A stretch of 64,000 nucleotides of DNA, taken from Strongylocentrotus droebachiensis. Taxonomy: Eukaryota > Echinodermata > Echinoidea > Camarodonta > Strongylocentrotidae. Location of the stretch: contig JAVYIG010000309.1 in assembly GCA_035222895.1 (NCBI GenBank), forward strand, positions 434,001 through 498,000. The letters are read 5' to 3'. Made by a program: the position numbers and the translations under genes. The notes beneath the pieces were generated by a model. The model had not been told where the DNA came from, ran no database searches, and saw nothing but the letters and a program-made list of their open reading frames with translations. Below, piece by piece: positions 24,010-38,300 of the stretch. Position 1 is the first letter of the stretch, and each line of letters starts with the position of its first letter.

Positions 24010-27000
24010 ATCTTCCCCTTTCTCATTTCTTCCTCCTGTTTCCATTTTCCTCTCTTTGTAGATCTTTCCCCTCTATTTCTTTCTCTCATCCTTTTTTCTT
24101 CCTATCCATGGCACCCTCTCCTCAGCTTCTCACTTTCTTTCATTCTGTATTTCTGTCTGTCTGTTTGTTTTTCTGTCCGGCTCTCTGTCTGTCTCTCTCT
24201 TTGTCTGTCTCTTTCTTTCTCTTGCTTACACTTCTCTCCTCCCCTCCCTCTCCATTTTTTCTCTCTAAAGCAGTTCTTTCTCTCCCACATCTTCCCCTCC
24301 TGCCATTCTATTCCACTCTCACTCTCTCTCTCTCTTTCTCCCTTTCTCCCTCATCCCACTCCCACTTTAATACACCCTTACACAGAAGCCATGTCATTAC
24401 TTTTTGAGACAGGGAGGGAAAGTTTTTACAACAGATGATGTTTTTCACTCATGTTTGAAGTATTCTTTGAAAAACAAACCTGTAATGACTTAACATGTTG
24501 TGAGTCACAAGGTTGATGTGAACTTTCACTGGCTTCATTCTCCCTTTTTTCCCCTTCTTTTAGGCCATTCAACCATATAGTAATTTAGAGTTCCTTTATT
24601 CTTTCAACCTTTCCATCATGAATTTGGTTTTTAGTTTTTTTGAGGTAAATGTACCACACATCATTCATGTCATTGGAAAACCTCAATTAGGAATTAATGT
24701 CTACATGTAACCATGTAACACACATTTGTACTTTTTTTAACCCAAATTTACAGTCTTGGTTTCCACCCCAACAAAAGTTATATCAGTGCTGTAAGAAAAT
24801 CTAATTTTTTAATCTATTCATTTAGTGTGTGTTTTAAGCAGAGATATTTATATCCAATTACTTTTTCAAACTAAATGTGCTTATATGTTTTAAAAGATCT
24901 AGATGTAATTATTTCTGTCACCTCTGTAAACACTTTCTATTAGGTCAGTAACTGAATATAAATATTGACCTAAAACTTAATTTTTAAGTATATGTAAAAG
25001 GATTGCTCCATGGTAATATGTTGTTTACTTTATAACTACCAAAACAAACAAATTTTTGGAAAGGTTCCAGGGTGATCTTTTATCACAGGTCCTTGACACA
25101 TTACATGTTTTAGGGTGAAAGTATGAAATTGTTTTTATTATTTTAAAAAAAAAATCTTTCTACAATTTGGAGTAGTGCATCATGAGCAGAGCAGTATACA
25201 CGTACAGTACAGTCCTAAGCTAGAGTATCACCTGACCACACAGTGAGTCTCATGACACATCAATGTATCACATGTTCATGTGTCACATGCCAACATAACA
25301 TATTAAAACCATCCATTTTCTACAATTTGATATGAAATTCTTTTATTCAAAACTTGTTTCTAGATCATATGACCATTCAATGTATATTTCTAATTCATGT
25401 AGATTGATATGTACCTTTTCTTCTCTATTTGTCCCTTCGTTTTAACCTATTGATTGTTGTGGTTGCTCCTTTCATCTTCCTTCAATCCTTCATATTTTTC
25501 TTCTTCATTTTTTTACTTCTACATGTATATCATTTTGCTCTTGTGCAATTCAATATCTTTTTAAAGAAAATTTGATATTTCTTGAGTGATCATTGTATTT
25601 AGTACTACTAATAAAATAATTTTAGGCACATTCCAATTACAGTTGAACATGTATGTGCATTTGAGTAAAATCACACGTATGCAGATTGATTCAGATCAGA
25701 GGGTCCATAATTTCAGTATGTGTCAGCAGGCCGACAGTTAATTAAGAAAGATATTAGGGTTGAATTTGGCATGATCTGTAAGGCCGAAAGCAAGTAAACA
25801 AGTTTTTCATTTCATTTGGGGATTAACAGAAGAGTTAATACCCGGTAATCTGATCCATGCACCAACTCTAAAACCTCAGCTAATTTTTTAGTTTTCATGA
25901 GCGCACAAAATGTTGAAGAGCCTGCGGGAATTAGAAAGTAATTAAAGAATTATTGCATTCAAAACATGCCCTTGGTTGTGATTTTTGTGGGGATAATTAT
26001 TTCCTTTTTTGCCAAAACGGAGTTAATGATATTAATATGATTTAAGAAAGTGAATCATTGAGAAGGATTGATCTTGTTTTTATAGGGTTGAAGGCAACAC
26101 GTACCAGTACCAGTTTGTTAACCTTTTTATGGGATTTTTTTTTACAAAACACTACAAGTGACTATAGGAATAATTTTAGTACTTGTGTATACTGTTGTTG
26201 ATAACAACCAAATAATATCAGTGATTACTTACCTACACGATATGTAAAACAGACAAACTAGATCGTCTTTTATCTTTTTTGGGGGTTGATATAAAATTTG
26301 TTACATACGAGGCAGTAGAAATTTGTGACCAGAGGTTGAAAATCATATTTTTGCTTTCTACAAATAGTATTTTGTCAATCACTGTTTACTGCGAGTTTAT
26401 TTAAATTGCAATATCTCGTTGTTTGTAGAAGTAATATTTGAAGCTCATATTTGAAAACGGTATAGAGAAATGGCACGTGAGGAAAGCATGTTTTGGCAAA
26501 TGGCGATTTGCCTATTCTGAAAATAGAATTTCAGTTAAATATATCCTGGTGGCAATGCACTAAGTAATTGAGATAGCTTGAAATCTTAGAAAGGAAGGGT
26601 GTTAGCGTGGAAGAGCAAAGATTACCAAGGACTACTGTTTCAGGTATATATATATATATATATATATACCAATGAATTTAGCCTTTCCTGTAGGTCACTC
26701 TACTATATCTAATGATACTTGATAAGAGTTGTAATGCACACTATTTTGAATGCATGCCATAACCTTTGAATAGTAGCCGCTCCTAAAAATTAATAGGGGT
26801 AGGAAACTGTACGCGTATCCTGTGTCAGTGTATTAGATACAGATTACTTGTTACCATGTTACCCCAAAAGTTTTATTAAAAAAATGAATTGAAATTAAAG
26901 AAAGGATAGATACATGTACTTCTGAAGAAGCAATGATAATTAATTACTTCTGTTCGAGGTGAGTTGTACAATGAAGAAATTTGATTCTTATTTTAAAAAT

Positions 27001-29286
27001 CTGATTGCTTGAAACTTTGAAAAAAGCAGTCATGTTTGATATGTAAAATCATGTATTTGGAAGCAGGAGATAAGATAATTTTAATGATAAATAGTTTAAA
27101 CCAGAGGTCACTATTTTGTGAGCAATTTAAAAAATAATTAAACCAAATTTGTTTTAGTCAGTGGGCTGGAATGTGAGTCAATGAATTTAAAGCTTAGAAC
27201 ATAATGTTCTTTTGGTCGTAAATCATACAGCTGCTCTTTTAATATAAAAATACCATATGTTAACTGACATCAGATATACAGAGACAGTATCAGGGCTGCC
27301 TTTAAAACAGATTGATGAAGAAAAAAATACAGGAATAAGAAAGGTTCATTAACTAATAAATATTCACTTATTCAACCATTTAACCTAATACTCTAGATAA
27401 ATGTGGGCCACTCTATTGAAACACGCAAATTCTAATCAATTTTTATGATTCATATGGAAATTTAAAGTTTAATTCTATGAAAAAGGATTTAGAAATGGTG
27501 AAAGAAAGCAAATTGTATTCATAAATACTGAGTACTTATTGCGTTCCTGGCTCACTTTGTGTGACAACAAGAAACCTTGGTCATTTTAATGTCATTCCAT
27601 TCACCAGATTGTCGCAGAGAATGTAACACGTACCTCATTCGAAGCACGCGTACAGAGAATTACTTTGGATCAATCAGAGGGTGTGGGAGGGTTGATTAGT
27701 TAATCTGGGGATTAATATATAATCCCCTATGTATTGAATAGCACCATAGTAGTCAAACTCTGTCAATTATTGTATTGGACTCTGACTGTATTATTGAATA
27801 GTATCGGAAAGCTGGTGGATTATATTTATAACAATAACAAAACAAAGAAATTGCTATATCATATACAATGAAACTTACCTTTTTAGAACTACCAACTTAA
27901 TTTGTATTATTGGATTTCACAAATAGGTCTATTAATATCTTGATGCAAAAAATAAAAAATTGGTGATTATTGAAAATAGATTAAAAACAGGTTAATTGAT
28001 TCTATAATTAAAAAAGTGTGGCAAATACTCTGTTCATGTCCTACATATCAGTTGATGCTGCTTTCAAATGAATTATTATCTGAAATAATTAGGCTTTTGA
28101 TCATGAAGGTATTAACATGTATTAATTTTCAATGTTACTGTTTGAAAACATTTCAATTTGATATCAGCTTTCAATTACCATTTCAGAATAGGCCTGTCTA
28201 CACCAGACCGAAGTTGCAAAATAATCGCTAATTTCAGACATAGGATATTTTCCAAAAGCTCGAAATTGCGTCCTCACCAGACCAATATGCTCACAAGCAA
28301 GCTCGGATGGGCGCAAATTAGCGCTATTTTGGAAACAAGACTAAGATTTCTCAGGATATTTTCTCGACCAAATTTCCCGCTAATTGCAACTGCGGGCTGG
28401 TGAAGACGCAAAGTAGTTGGCTTATTTGAGACTGGGCTGGTTAAAATAGCAGGTTATTTTTCAACTTCGGTCTGATGAGGACAGGCCTTATGATTATTCA
28501 ATTTGTTTTGTTGTTCAGAAATTATTGAAAGGGGAACTTATATTAATGTACAGACATTATAATTGACCATTTTTTTTCTACCCCTAAACATTTCCCTCTT
28601 TATTTTTGATAATCTTTGTTTTATCCACACAGAAACTGCCCCCTGCATCGCCAACTTCAACTCCAATCTATGTGCCTTACCTAGCTAACTCTTGCCAACA
28701 GAGGGCAGTACAAAGCCTGGCTCGCTTTATGGCCCTCTACTTCACCAATCGACCACTCTATGTCTTCCCACCGTGCTCGGCGAGTCCCCTTCCTCCGCTT
28801 CATGTCCAGTCTAAGACAGGTTTGTATTCTATTCTTTCATTTCATTTCATTTAATAAATGATGTTGTATATCTTATGAGAACTGTTTGTTTGGGATTTTC
28901 GTGTAGAAAACTGCCCTACAAGTTAGTGTATCATCATCAGACCAGGGCCCCGTTGTATAAAACTTACCATCGATGGTAACTACCATGGTAACAGGACTTA
29001 CCAGCCTATCAAAATCAAGTTTTTCCATTACCATTGATGGCAAAGTTACCATCAATGGTAAGTCAATCGTAAGTTTTGTGCAACTGGCCCAGAGCCCTGT
29101 TTTATAAAAACTTGTTATCAACAACGAATTAATAATTGTTATAAAATAACTGTTATAAGCTACTGAATTCGTGGCATTTGATTGGCTTGGAGCAAATTTT
29201 GTCATAGAAATTTAGCATTTGTTATTCAAGAGAGAGAGAGAGAGAGAGGGGGGGAAAGAGAGAGAGAGAGAGAGAGAGGGAAAAAA

Positions 29287-29366
<80 letters not shown>

Positions 29367-32300
29367 AATAAAAAGAGAAAGTAAGTAGTGATAAAGGATA
29401 TGGGTGATTATTCAAGAAGTACTGGTGAACTCTGCGCACTCTGTCTGAAGACATTTTTAAGGATTACCCAGGCACCGAAAGTTGGTACACCTGTCTCCCA
29501 ATCTTCTGGTTATGACAAGACGTTTGTTTGTATCAAAGGAGATTTACACCATTTAATCTGAGCTATGTGAATCATACATTTATAATATGTGTATGCTCAA
29601 AGGATTCAATAAAAGAAGTATTAATGTCGAGACTACAGTGTGCACGTCAGTAATGAGCAAAAGTTGTTTATTCAAATGATTACATTGTAACCTACTGCAA
29701 ATGTACATGTAGTACCGGTATTCAGAGGTATCAAGGTTTTTGTCTCTACAAATGCATGTAATTCTATCAATTAGAACATTTATGATTTCACAAGCTGATC
29801 AGATTTGTTGTCTGGGCTTTATTTTCTTTTAAAGCCCGTCTGCACTAGTTTAGCCAGGGGAGATTAGACCTCCATGCAAGGTCACTAACAGGTGGTTATC
29901 TCATCAAATCAGCTCTCAATTAACAAAAGAAAAAGAGGATCATGGGGTACCAACAGATACCGGTTCGGCATTGTTTGCTATAAAGAGGGCACAAGTAGCT
30001 ATAAGTAGTGCAGTGGGGCTTTAAAGGTGTAGGGTTAGGACTTGGATTACATACATGTAAGAGCTTGTGGTAGGGTTTGGTATTGTATTGGGTCAGGTTT
30101 TTAAATCTAGTCTCTTGTTTAATGTTAAACACTGACTGTGGAGCATTTCTTGCTGGAGCATGTGTCATACAAATCCTTTAATGATTCTCCTGACACACAC
30201 AAGCAAAAGCATGTCAACCCTGTACCCTAGACAAGCGCAAAAACATGTTGAGTCCTCACACCCCAATTCTCAAATCAGACAGATGTCAAAAAGGTTTGTT
30301 GAAAAACACATTTTTGGCAGAAAAGTTGCATCTTACCAGGTCTAATAAAGAGATGTCTGCACAAGAGTTCAGCGCTGAGCAAAAAACAGGCATTTATGAG
30401 TTGTTTGTTTGGGCCGCAGACAACAGCAAGCCGCCACCTGTTGGGACTTAATCCCATGCTCGGTTTATGACGAAACTGCGTTGCCATGGAAACTGAAGAT
30501 TGTAGATTTAGTGAGGTATATTGAACCGGATTCATTCTCCCCTTGATCATCATGATAGATGAGAGAATGAATGCTGTCACATGTTTTGCAGCAAATGATT
30601 TTTGTCATTCAATGTTGATTATAATGATACAGATACCTTGGCAAGTCATTCATAATTGAATCAAATTTTAATAAAATGATTGCCACCTCATGTATTGATT
30701 TTTGTTTAAAGTATTCAATTTCCCAATCAAGGTCAGAATCTATGCTGTCTTATAATTCATACAAGTATAAAACTGCTGAAAGGAACAAATTTTATTATTT
30801 CCAGTTTCGATCAAAATTCAGAACATAGGATATGGTTAATATTTGTCATAAATATGGCAAGCCATTACCTATTCTAGATCCTGTTATCAATCAGATTATG
30901 AAACTAGAACAGGATTAAGCAATTCTGGGTAAGATTATTAAGATATTGGTCCATATTTTAATATTCATACAGCTCAGGTAAAGGCCTAACCTCACTAAAA
31001 TGGGCTGAATGTAGCATTTCATGGAAAATTTGATCATTTCCTTTCAACCTATAGAGCCAACGATTATGCTTCTTTTTGTATTATTTATGTCTTTTTTAAA
31101 AAGAGGTTTATCTGGCACTTTTATACATGAACTTTCTGTGTTAAAGCATGTTTATTATCATTATTATTATCATCATCATCAATATTGTTATTTCATGTTG
31201 GATGTCATGTGGATGTTAAAGGGCACTGAAGTTTTTAAGGAGATACAAAATGGAGTTTCCACTTTTGTTTTCAACTGCATCATGTACATGTATCGTAGTT
31301 AGATGCTTGCAACTGTGTGAAACAGAACAATTTGTGGCAGTATTTTGAATATACACATGCCCAACATTTAATAATATCTAGAAAAGAGATTGTGAGGTTT
31401 CTTAGGTTGATATAAGATTGTGTATATGTATGAACTTGGTCATATTGGTCATACTTTTGTAATAGAACAGTGCAATCTGTATCAGAGAGTAAATAAATAT
31501 CAGACTGTTTTCTGGAGAGACCTCTCCTTAAACTTGAACATCAGCCAGATATTGGGGAGGGGGCACGGTTAGATTCATCTGCCTAACTAGCACTCTGGAA
31601 AATTAGATTTCATGTAGATACATGTCATTACTGCCCCCATTGTCCAACTAATTTTCACCGAGATCAGCTGACTCCTGCTTAATTTGGGCTAAATGAATGT
31701 TGATTAGGAACAGAAGTGGAAATGGCAAAAGAATTTGTTTACATTTATGTTGCCATCTGCATGTCTCTCTTTTCAGAAGTCAGTTGGATGTGAGGTACTG
31801 TAGCAATGAAACCTACATGTATAAATATTTTAGTTGAATTTACCTTGAGCTGTTAACATTTTCCTGTGTTTCAGGCATGATGTTTTTACTTAATTGATTT
31901 TCTGTCACATTGCCAATCTCTGTCTGTTATTCTAGCAGTGTTGTAAGCAACATTATTTCAATCTAAATTTTTCCTAAGTGAGACTTGTTGAAATAATGAT
32001 TTTGCCTACTCGTCAGTATGCTGTGTGTTCTTTAACTGTTTTTAACATCAATATTGATTTATATGTAAATACACCTGTATAATGTTTTTACACAAGTACC
32101 CCGGTAGTCAATATATTTCTTAAACATTGTTTCCTTGTTTCTTTGTTTTTGCTTTTTTGTCTCTTTTTAATCAGCATGTTTGTTTGGTTCACATGAGTGT
32201 GCCTAAAACTAACCTTGTGGATGGCTACAGAACAGCCACAAATTAGAGGATTGACTGTTGAAAAAAATAGATATTCCTTCAATATACTTGAAAATATGCA

Positions 32301-35300
32301 AAGGTAAAAACAACAAGACTGAAACTACCCATTTAAAGAGAATGTTGAGTTCTGGGAAGAGGTGAAAAATAATTTGTGAGCGCTATCATTGTTATTATGC
32401 AAGTGTGGAAGAACATCAGATGAAACATGTTACCTGATGGCTCTTCAAATGCCTTCATATTCTAAATATGGCATGTACATGTAACATTGTAAAAATAGGG
32501 AAAGATTTTTACGCCACATGTTCGTGTAGTCCCATATACATCTTTCTGTGTACAGTGCTTGTAACTTCACCAAGAATTGGCCAGATTTCTTATCATTTTG
32601 ATGATTCCAGAACCCTGCAATGCACACAAATACTTATATGCTAGATGATCAACCTTTTCTGGTCGATTCCAAACCGTTTCTCACAATGCAATCGCATGAC
32701 CAGAACTCTACTTCATCTTTAAATGTCCATTTTTTAGAGCCACAAATTAGAGAATTTACTGTAGAAAAAAAGAGACATTCCTTCAATATCCGTGAAAATA
32801 TGCACAGGTAAATACAACAAGAAATCCATTCGAACCCATTCAAATGTCTTTTTTTTAGAGCCACTTTGAATTTCTTAGGCTAGATGTGAGTACATTCATA
32901 TTCCTAGACATCAAATATTATAAATGTTTCTGTATTAGCATCTCTTTTTTGTTTTATAGGAATTACTGAAAGACAGATCCAGATAACCCACGAGGCTGTC
33001 ACCACCAATGTCCGTCAGCAGGACCTATCGGACAAGTGGACAGTCAACATGACACTGAACCTGTTACTGGTGTCAGGGCTAGTACCAGAGGCTGTTTGGC
33101 TAGCCCATGAACTGGGCGACTGGAAGAGTGCTTTCGCCTTGTCCGCAGTCTACTCCTCGCAGATTCAGAGCCGGCTCAGGACCAAAGATTCAAGGTACTG
33201 GAAATACTTTTGTTCCATTGCGACCAAAAGTATGTACATGTTTTGGGGGTTGTCACACATATTGCTTGTCCCATTGAAATTATAGTCCCAGTTTAATATA
33301 CATGTCCCTGAGAATCATTGAACGAAAGACCTCGACAGAAAGTCGGAGATAAACATGTGTCTAAAATTCTTTAGTGAGGAGATTCTTACCTAGGTTCTTC
33401 TAAATGCAATTCTCATACATTCATCACCTAGAATCTCTCAGCAGTCAAAGGCTCTGTAAAAAAACATCCTGCAGGATAAAGATGTTCTTTTACAATATCT
33501 TATCATTGTAAATCCTGCAGGGGTGGTAGGACTGAATTTGAAATTGCACCAGTATACTTCAATATGGAAAAATGAACCAGCCAATTATCAGTAAATATTG
33601 GGGTTACTGGGGTCTGTGGAACATCAGTACTCTACGCCGATAGATGGAACTACAGTCAAACCTGCTTTAGTGACTACCTGTCTACAAAGACCACCTGTCT
33701 ACAACTAGCACATTTTTTGTTTCCCTTGAATATGGTTTCTCATTGAAACATGTACTAAAGGAACCTGTCTACAAAGACCACTTTTTGTGTTTCCCTTGGG
33801 CAGTCGCTGTAGAAAAGTTTGACTGTATCTTTCATATTCACTCCTCTCTTTTAGCATCCTTGATGAATCTCTCGTCCTACCACCGAACCTCTCACCCACC
33901 AATCTCCTGAGGGAGGGTCTCAACTCAGTTCTCCAGACCCCCATCCTAGACCCTCAGGCATCCCCTAAACCAGGGAAGAAGGTCCAGAGGGCCGGCTCCT
34001 TCTCAGGCAGCCAGCAGAGACGAGGGTCTTACGGATCCCTCCTGGATTCTCCAGCGATGCCCATCAGGAAGAGCTCATCAGTGTGTAAGTGAACCCAGGA
34101 CTTAAAGCCCCACTGTACTACTTATAGCTACTTGTGCCCTCTATATAGCAAACAACGCCTATTAAGCGATGACCATTTGTCCCCATGATCCCCTTTTTCT
34201 TATGTTAATTGAGAGCTGATTTGATGAGATAACCACCTATGGAAACGCCCCCCTCTCAAAAAATGGAATGGAAGCTCTTATTACCAATCATGTGAAAGAA
34301 TATGTTTTGACTAATACCTGATGATACAAATTTTGCCGGGAACCGCCTACTAATTGATATATTTGGTAAATTATTATATCTCATATACATCTTTCTGTGT
34401 ACAGTGCTAGTAACTTTACCAAGACTGGGCCAAATTTCTTATCATTTTGATGATTCCAGAACCTTGCAGTACACACGTATACTTATATACTAGATGATCA
34501 ACCTTTTCTGTTCGATTCCACAACGTTTCTTTCACAATGCAATCGCATGACCAGAATTGGTCTATACCTTTAAAACATTAATTTAACAATTGGCTATTAC
34601 ATATATTTCCAGGCTCTTTAGTAGAAGAGGACAAGCTTGCCCAGGTGATGGTGAGCCAGACATTGACGGACATTCTGACAGCAGCCACCTTGAGCAGGCA
34701 GGACCCAACCCATTGGCTCCTGGAGAGTATGATGGAAGAATGCCTCATTCTAGCCAAGGGCTTTACATCCCTGGTGCCTGAAGAATTCTACCTTCCAGCC
34801 CCACCGTACTACTGCCCACAACCAGAGTACATTCCAAATGTAAGTTGGAACGTCATGCTTCATTACCTCTTTGATGTCTAAACACAATGTTATCTGTAAT
34901 AAACATTTTTTCTGTAAATTTCATCAATTTTCTGCTTCATCATCATTACATCATAGTTTTCTTCCTGTAATCGTTCTTGCATCTCCGTTCTTACAGTACC
35001 GAACATCCCTTTTCTTTTTCTACTTTTGTAAAGATTCATGTAATTGTCCTCCTTCTCTGAAGGATTTGTTCTTTCTTTCTTTCATCACACTTTTTGCGTG
35101 TATCACTGACCTCCTTGTGTAGACACATCTGGTGAAAAGGTTCAGAGAATATTGTCTCTTGAAAATGTTGAAGATGATGTAATTTTCAATTCTAAAGATT
35201 TCAATGGGCTAAAATAAACATGAGTCTCCTTTTAATAAGCCAATTCCACAAGAGCTCCAATGCCCATTAAATTGCAGTTTCAGAGCACCTTGTCAATCCC

Positions 35301-38300
35301 TTTCTCCTTCATTCTGCTGATCTAACCTCCTTTTTCTAGAGCTTTTGCAATCATTCATTTTACTTTTCTATCTTTCTTTCTTTTTTGCCTTCTTCTATTT
35401 TCCTCCATTTCATGTTTCCTCTCTTTTATTTTAACTTTTTCCCCAAAAAATTATAATTTCTTTGCTACATATTTTTGGATTTATTGATTTTCTATAAAGT
35501 ATACTTTGTTCAAGATATATTGTAAAACAGCATCTGAGGAACTAGCACTTCAACAAGCTCTGCTTCTAGTTAGTTCCTCTTTTCTTGTGCTATTACTATT
35601 ACATTTGTTGTTTCATTGTATTATGTTTTGCACGAGAAATAAAATCATTTGAATCAATATATTTCTGTTTTGTTCCTTTCTTTCTGCTAGGACTATGACC
35701 CTCCAGAGGTCCTTGAAGAAGATGACAGGAGACGAGAGATCAACGACCTGGTGCAGCTGATCCTGCTGGTCCTCAATGCCTCTCACTGCAGCATGCCGTG
35801 TGCCAGATGGTATGTGGAACGGCTCAGAGAAGTACAGGAGAAGGAGAAGGCTTGGAAGGTGAGTTCATTAATTTTGCAGAGCTGCCATTACGTTTTTGCA
35901 AGAATTATTCAGTTTTTTGCTCCAAATTATTCTTCATAAAATTCTTTTTTGTTGCCATCATGGTTCTTGTTTTTGGTCGCACAAGGTTGGCAGCTCTGGT
36001 TTGGAGTGCCACTCAACTGGGGTTTATAGAGAGAGTACTTAATTTATTATCTAAAATAGATGTTCCATGAAACTGAAGCAGTTTTCATCAAGAAATTAAT
36101 TTCATGTTCAGTACTAGACATGGACATTTTTTGGCCAGGCTTCGTTGGTAGGCATAGACTAAAATTACCACTGTCTTTAGAATATAAGAAATGTTTCTGC
36201 ATAGTCATGAATGAAAACCTCTTTAATAGGGAGAGAAACTCCTTAAAAACAGACATCTTGAACATAATTTCACTTTATGGAAAGAAAAACTTCAAGGAAA
36301 ATATAACTACACGTACGAGAGTAGCTGAAGAGATGGCTGAGATGAGAATTAAACACATAAAATGTAACTTTTTAAAAGCGTTTTAAGTATTTTTCTTCTG
36401 ACTAAACTCTGTTTTTAGCCAAAGGAATCCTCAGTTGAACTGCCAGCACAGCTCCAGGCCCACCTGTCATACCCAGTGGACATTCTCTCCGGTTTGGACG
36501 ACCCTAACAACAACCTGGACAGCAACGCGAAGGGGTCAGTCCTGAAGTGCTTCAGAGATCTCTGTTGTCTCCTGTGGATGTTGTATGTGAGGGACAAACT
36601 GTCTCTGGCTGTTCGCAAGTACCAGACCAGCAAGGAGAGGTCAACACATGTTCAGGTAAGCTCCGTAATTTTGTATCAATTCAAACATGTAGTATTGCTT
36701 CTTGGAAGGCATGTGATCTGATTTTCTCGAAGCTCACATGACGAGCATCAAGTTCCTTGAAGCTGGGGACCTGGGCCGGTATTCAATTCAATACTTAGAA
36801 TAAGTAAGAAATTTACTAAGTAAATGGCTAAGCTAAGAAGTTTACTCATCTCGTATTCAAATCGCATTTTTGACTTATACTTACGTCAGACAAAATCTAA
36901 GTAAAATACTTACTGATAAGCATTGTAACATCACACGGTCAATCAAAAGTAATGTACAATTAATGCCTTGCAATAAATGCATGCTAATATTATTGTGCGC
37001 AGGTTATGATACTGCGTAAGAAAACCATATGTCTGCCCATCAAGGCCTCCAAATAATTGGCTTAAGTCTGATAGGGAGCTGTCTTAAATTTAGAGTAAAA
37101 TACTCAGCCAAATGTTTGAATTGAATACCTAAATTTGCTTAGTATTTTATCTAACCCAAATATTAAGTAAAAAGCTTGAATTTTGTACTTAAGTATTGAA
37201 TTGAATAGGGCCCCAGAGGCCTAGAGCTTGCCTTGGAAGCTCTGCAGTTCTTGGATGCTCTCTGGTGCAGTTTGCATCATATTTTGAGTGATTTTAAACT
37301 AATTTCATGACTGATGTTTCTTAAATAAGTTTTGTAGAGAATAGTTAAGAATTTTGCTTCTGTTCTGTAACATTCTACAAAATCTTAACCTGTCGTTAAT
37401 TTAGACATGTCACTGTTAGATTTTAAAACCCCTCATGGATCACCCTGATCCCCCTAATTTACAAGGAAAATTGTGGCAATGAGCACATTGTTATATGATT
37501 GTAGTTTGTGCTTTTAAGATTCGTTTACTTGATTATGATTACCTTCTATAATTTAGTAATTGTGTAGATATTTGAATGAAGGGAAATATGTCAAAGGTGT
37601 TATATACGATATATTCTTTAGATGCACACTTTAAATCTTTATAGATGAATATGTGCTAGCACTGCAATGAAATTTAAATTTTTTTTTCAGCCCTTAACCC
37701 TTACTGTACTGGGGGGGGAGCCTGGGAGGCACCCCCCCCCCCCTCGACATTTTCGGAGATTGCGCCGCAACCGCTTGGAATTTTGAATTGTCGTTTCATG
37801 ACTTTTTTCCCTCAAGTCTTACGCACATTTTGATACCATTTTCGTCGAAATCGGATATACCTGTAAGGCGTTACATAACAATTAGTATGCGCATGTCATC
37901 CAAAAAACTAAAAATAAATAAAAATCGCATCAAAATTTGCATAAATTATCATTATTAATTACATTAAAATAAATGTTTTGTGTTAGAAAAGAAGTTTCAT
38001 ATGAATAATGAGTTTCAACATTCAAAAAGTGGAGTTTGACACGTTTTCTGTAAAATGCTTAAAATTAGCGCATTTTGCATAATTAATTAGGCTAACGACA
38101 TAAATTTGCATATTCGGAAAAAACTAATTATACCAACTTGTTCCTTACGTAAATATCTACAAACATGCAAATTTTCGTGTTCATCGGACAATCGACGGCC
38201 GAGATCATAGGGGGGGGCCTCCCAGGCCCCCCCCCCCCCCCCAGTCAGAGGGTGCTCAAAATAGCCCAGTACAGTAAGGGTTAACTAACACTATAATTTA

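Larger units (their letters stand above)
23517..28632 (+). other. CPLANE1 intron 2 (5.1 kb)
   Basis: Holds a long CT-rich tract (23810-24370), a short TA repeat (26643-26669) and a foldback MITE (28191-28487). The rest is AT-rich with no exon-like or conserved stretch that I can see. Confidence 0.7.
28820..32959 (+). other. CPLANE1 intron 3 (4.1 kb)
   Basis: Carries a foldback (28944-29091), a GA/GAAA repeat (29229-29374), a TTAA MITE (29833-30020), an X-box-like site at 30480-30493 in a slightly GC-richer patch (30230-30500), and duplicated stretches at 32239-32337/32742-32830 and 32529-32735. Confidence 0.7.
34085..34612 (+). other. CPLANE1 intron 5
   Basis: Consists largely of repeat: a truncated TTAA MITE (34106-34240) and a 200-bp repeat copy (34377-34580), which ends about 30 bp before exon 6. 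Confidence 0.75.

Noticed and set aside
23820..24438. Long Ser/Leu-rich open frames of 166-195 codons
   Set aside because: Pure product of the CT-rich tract inside intron 2. All frames are open because of composition.
36060..36386. 108-codon open frame in intron 7
   Set aside because: Exons 7 and 8 join in phase 0 without it, it lacks its own acceptor and donor in frame, and it has no recognised homology.
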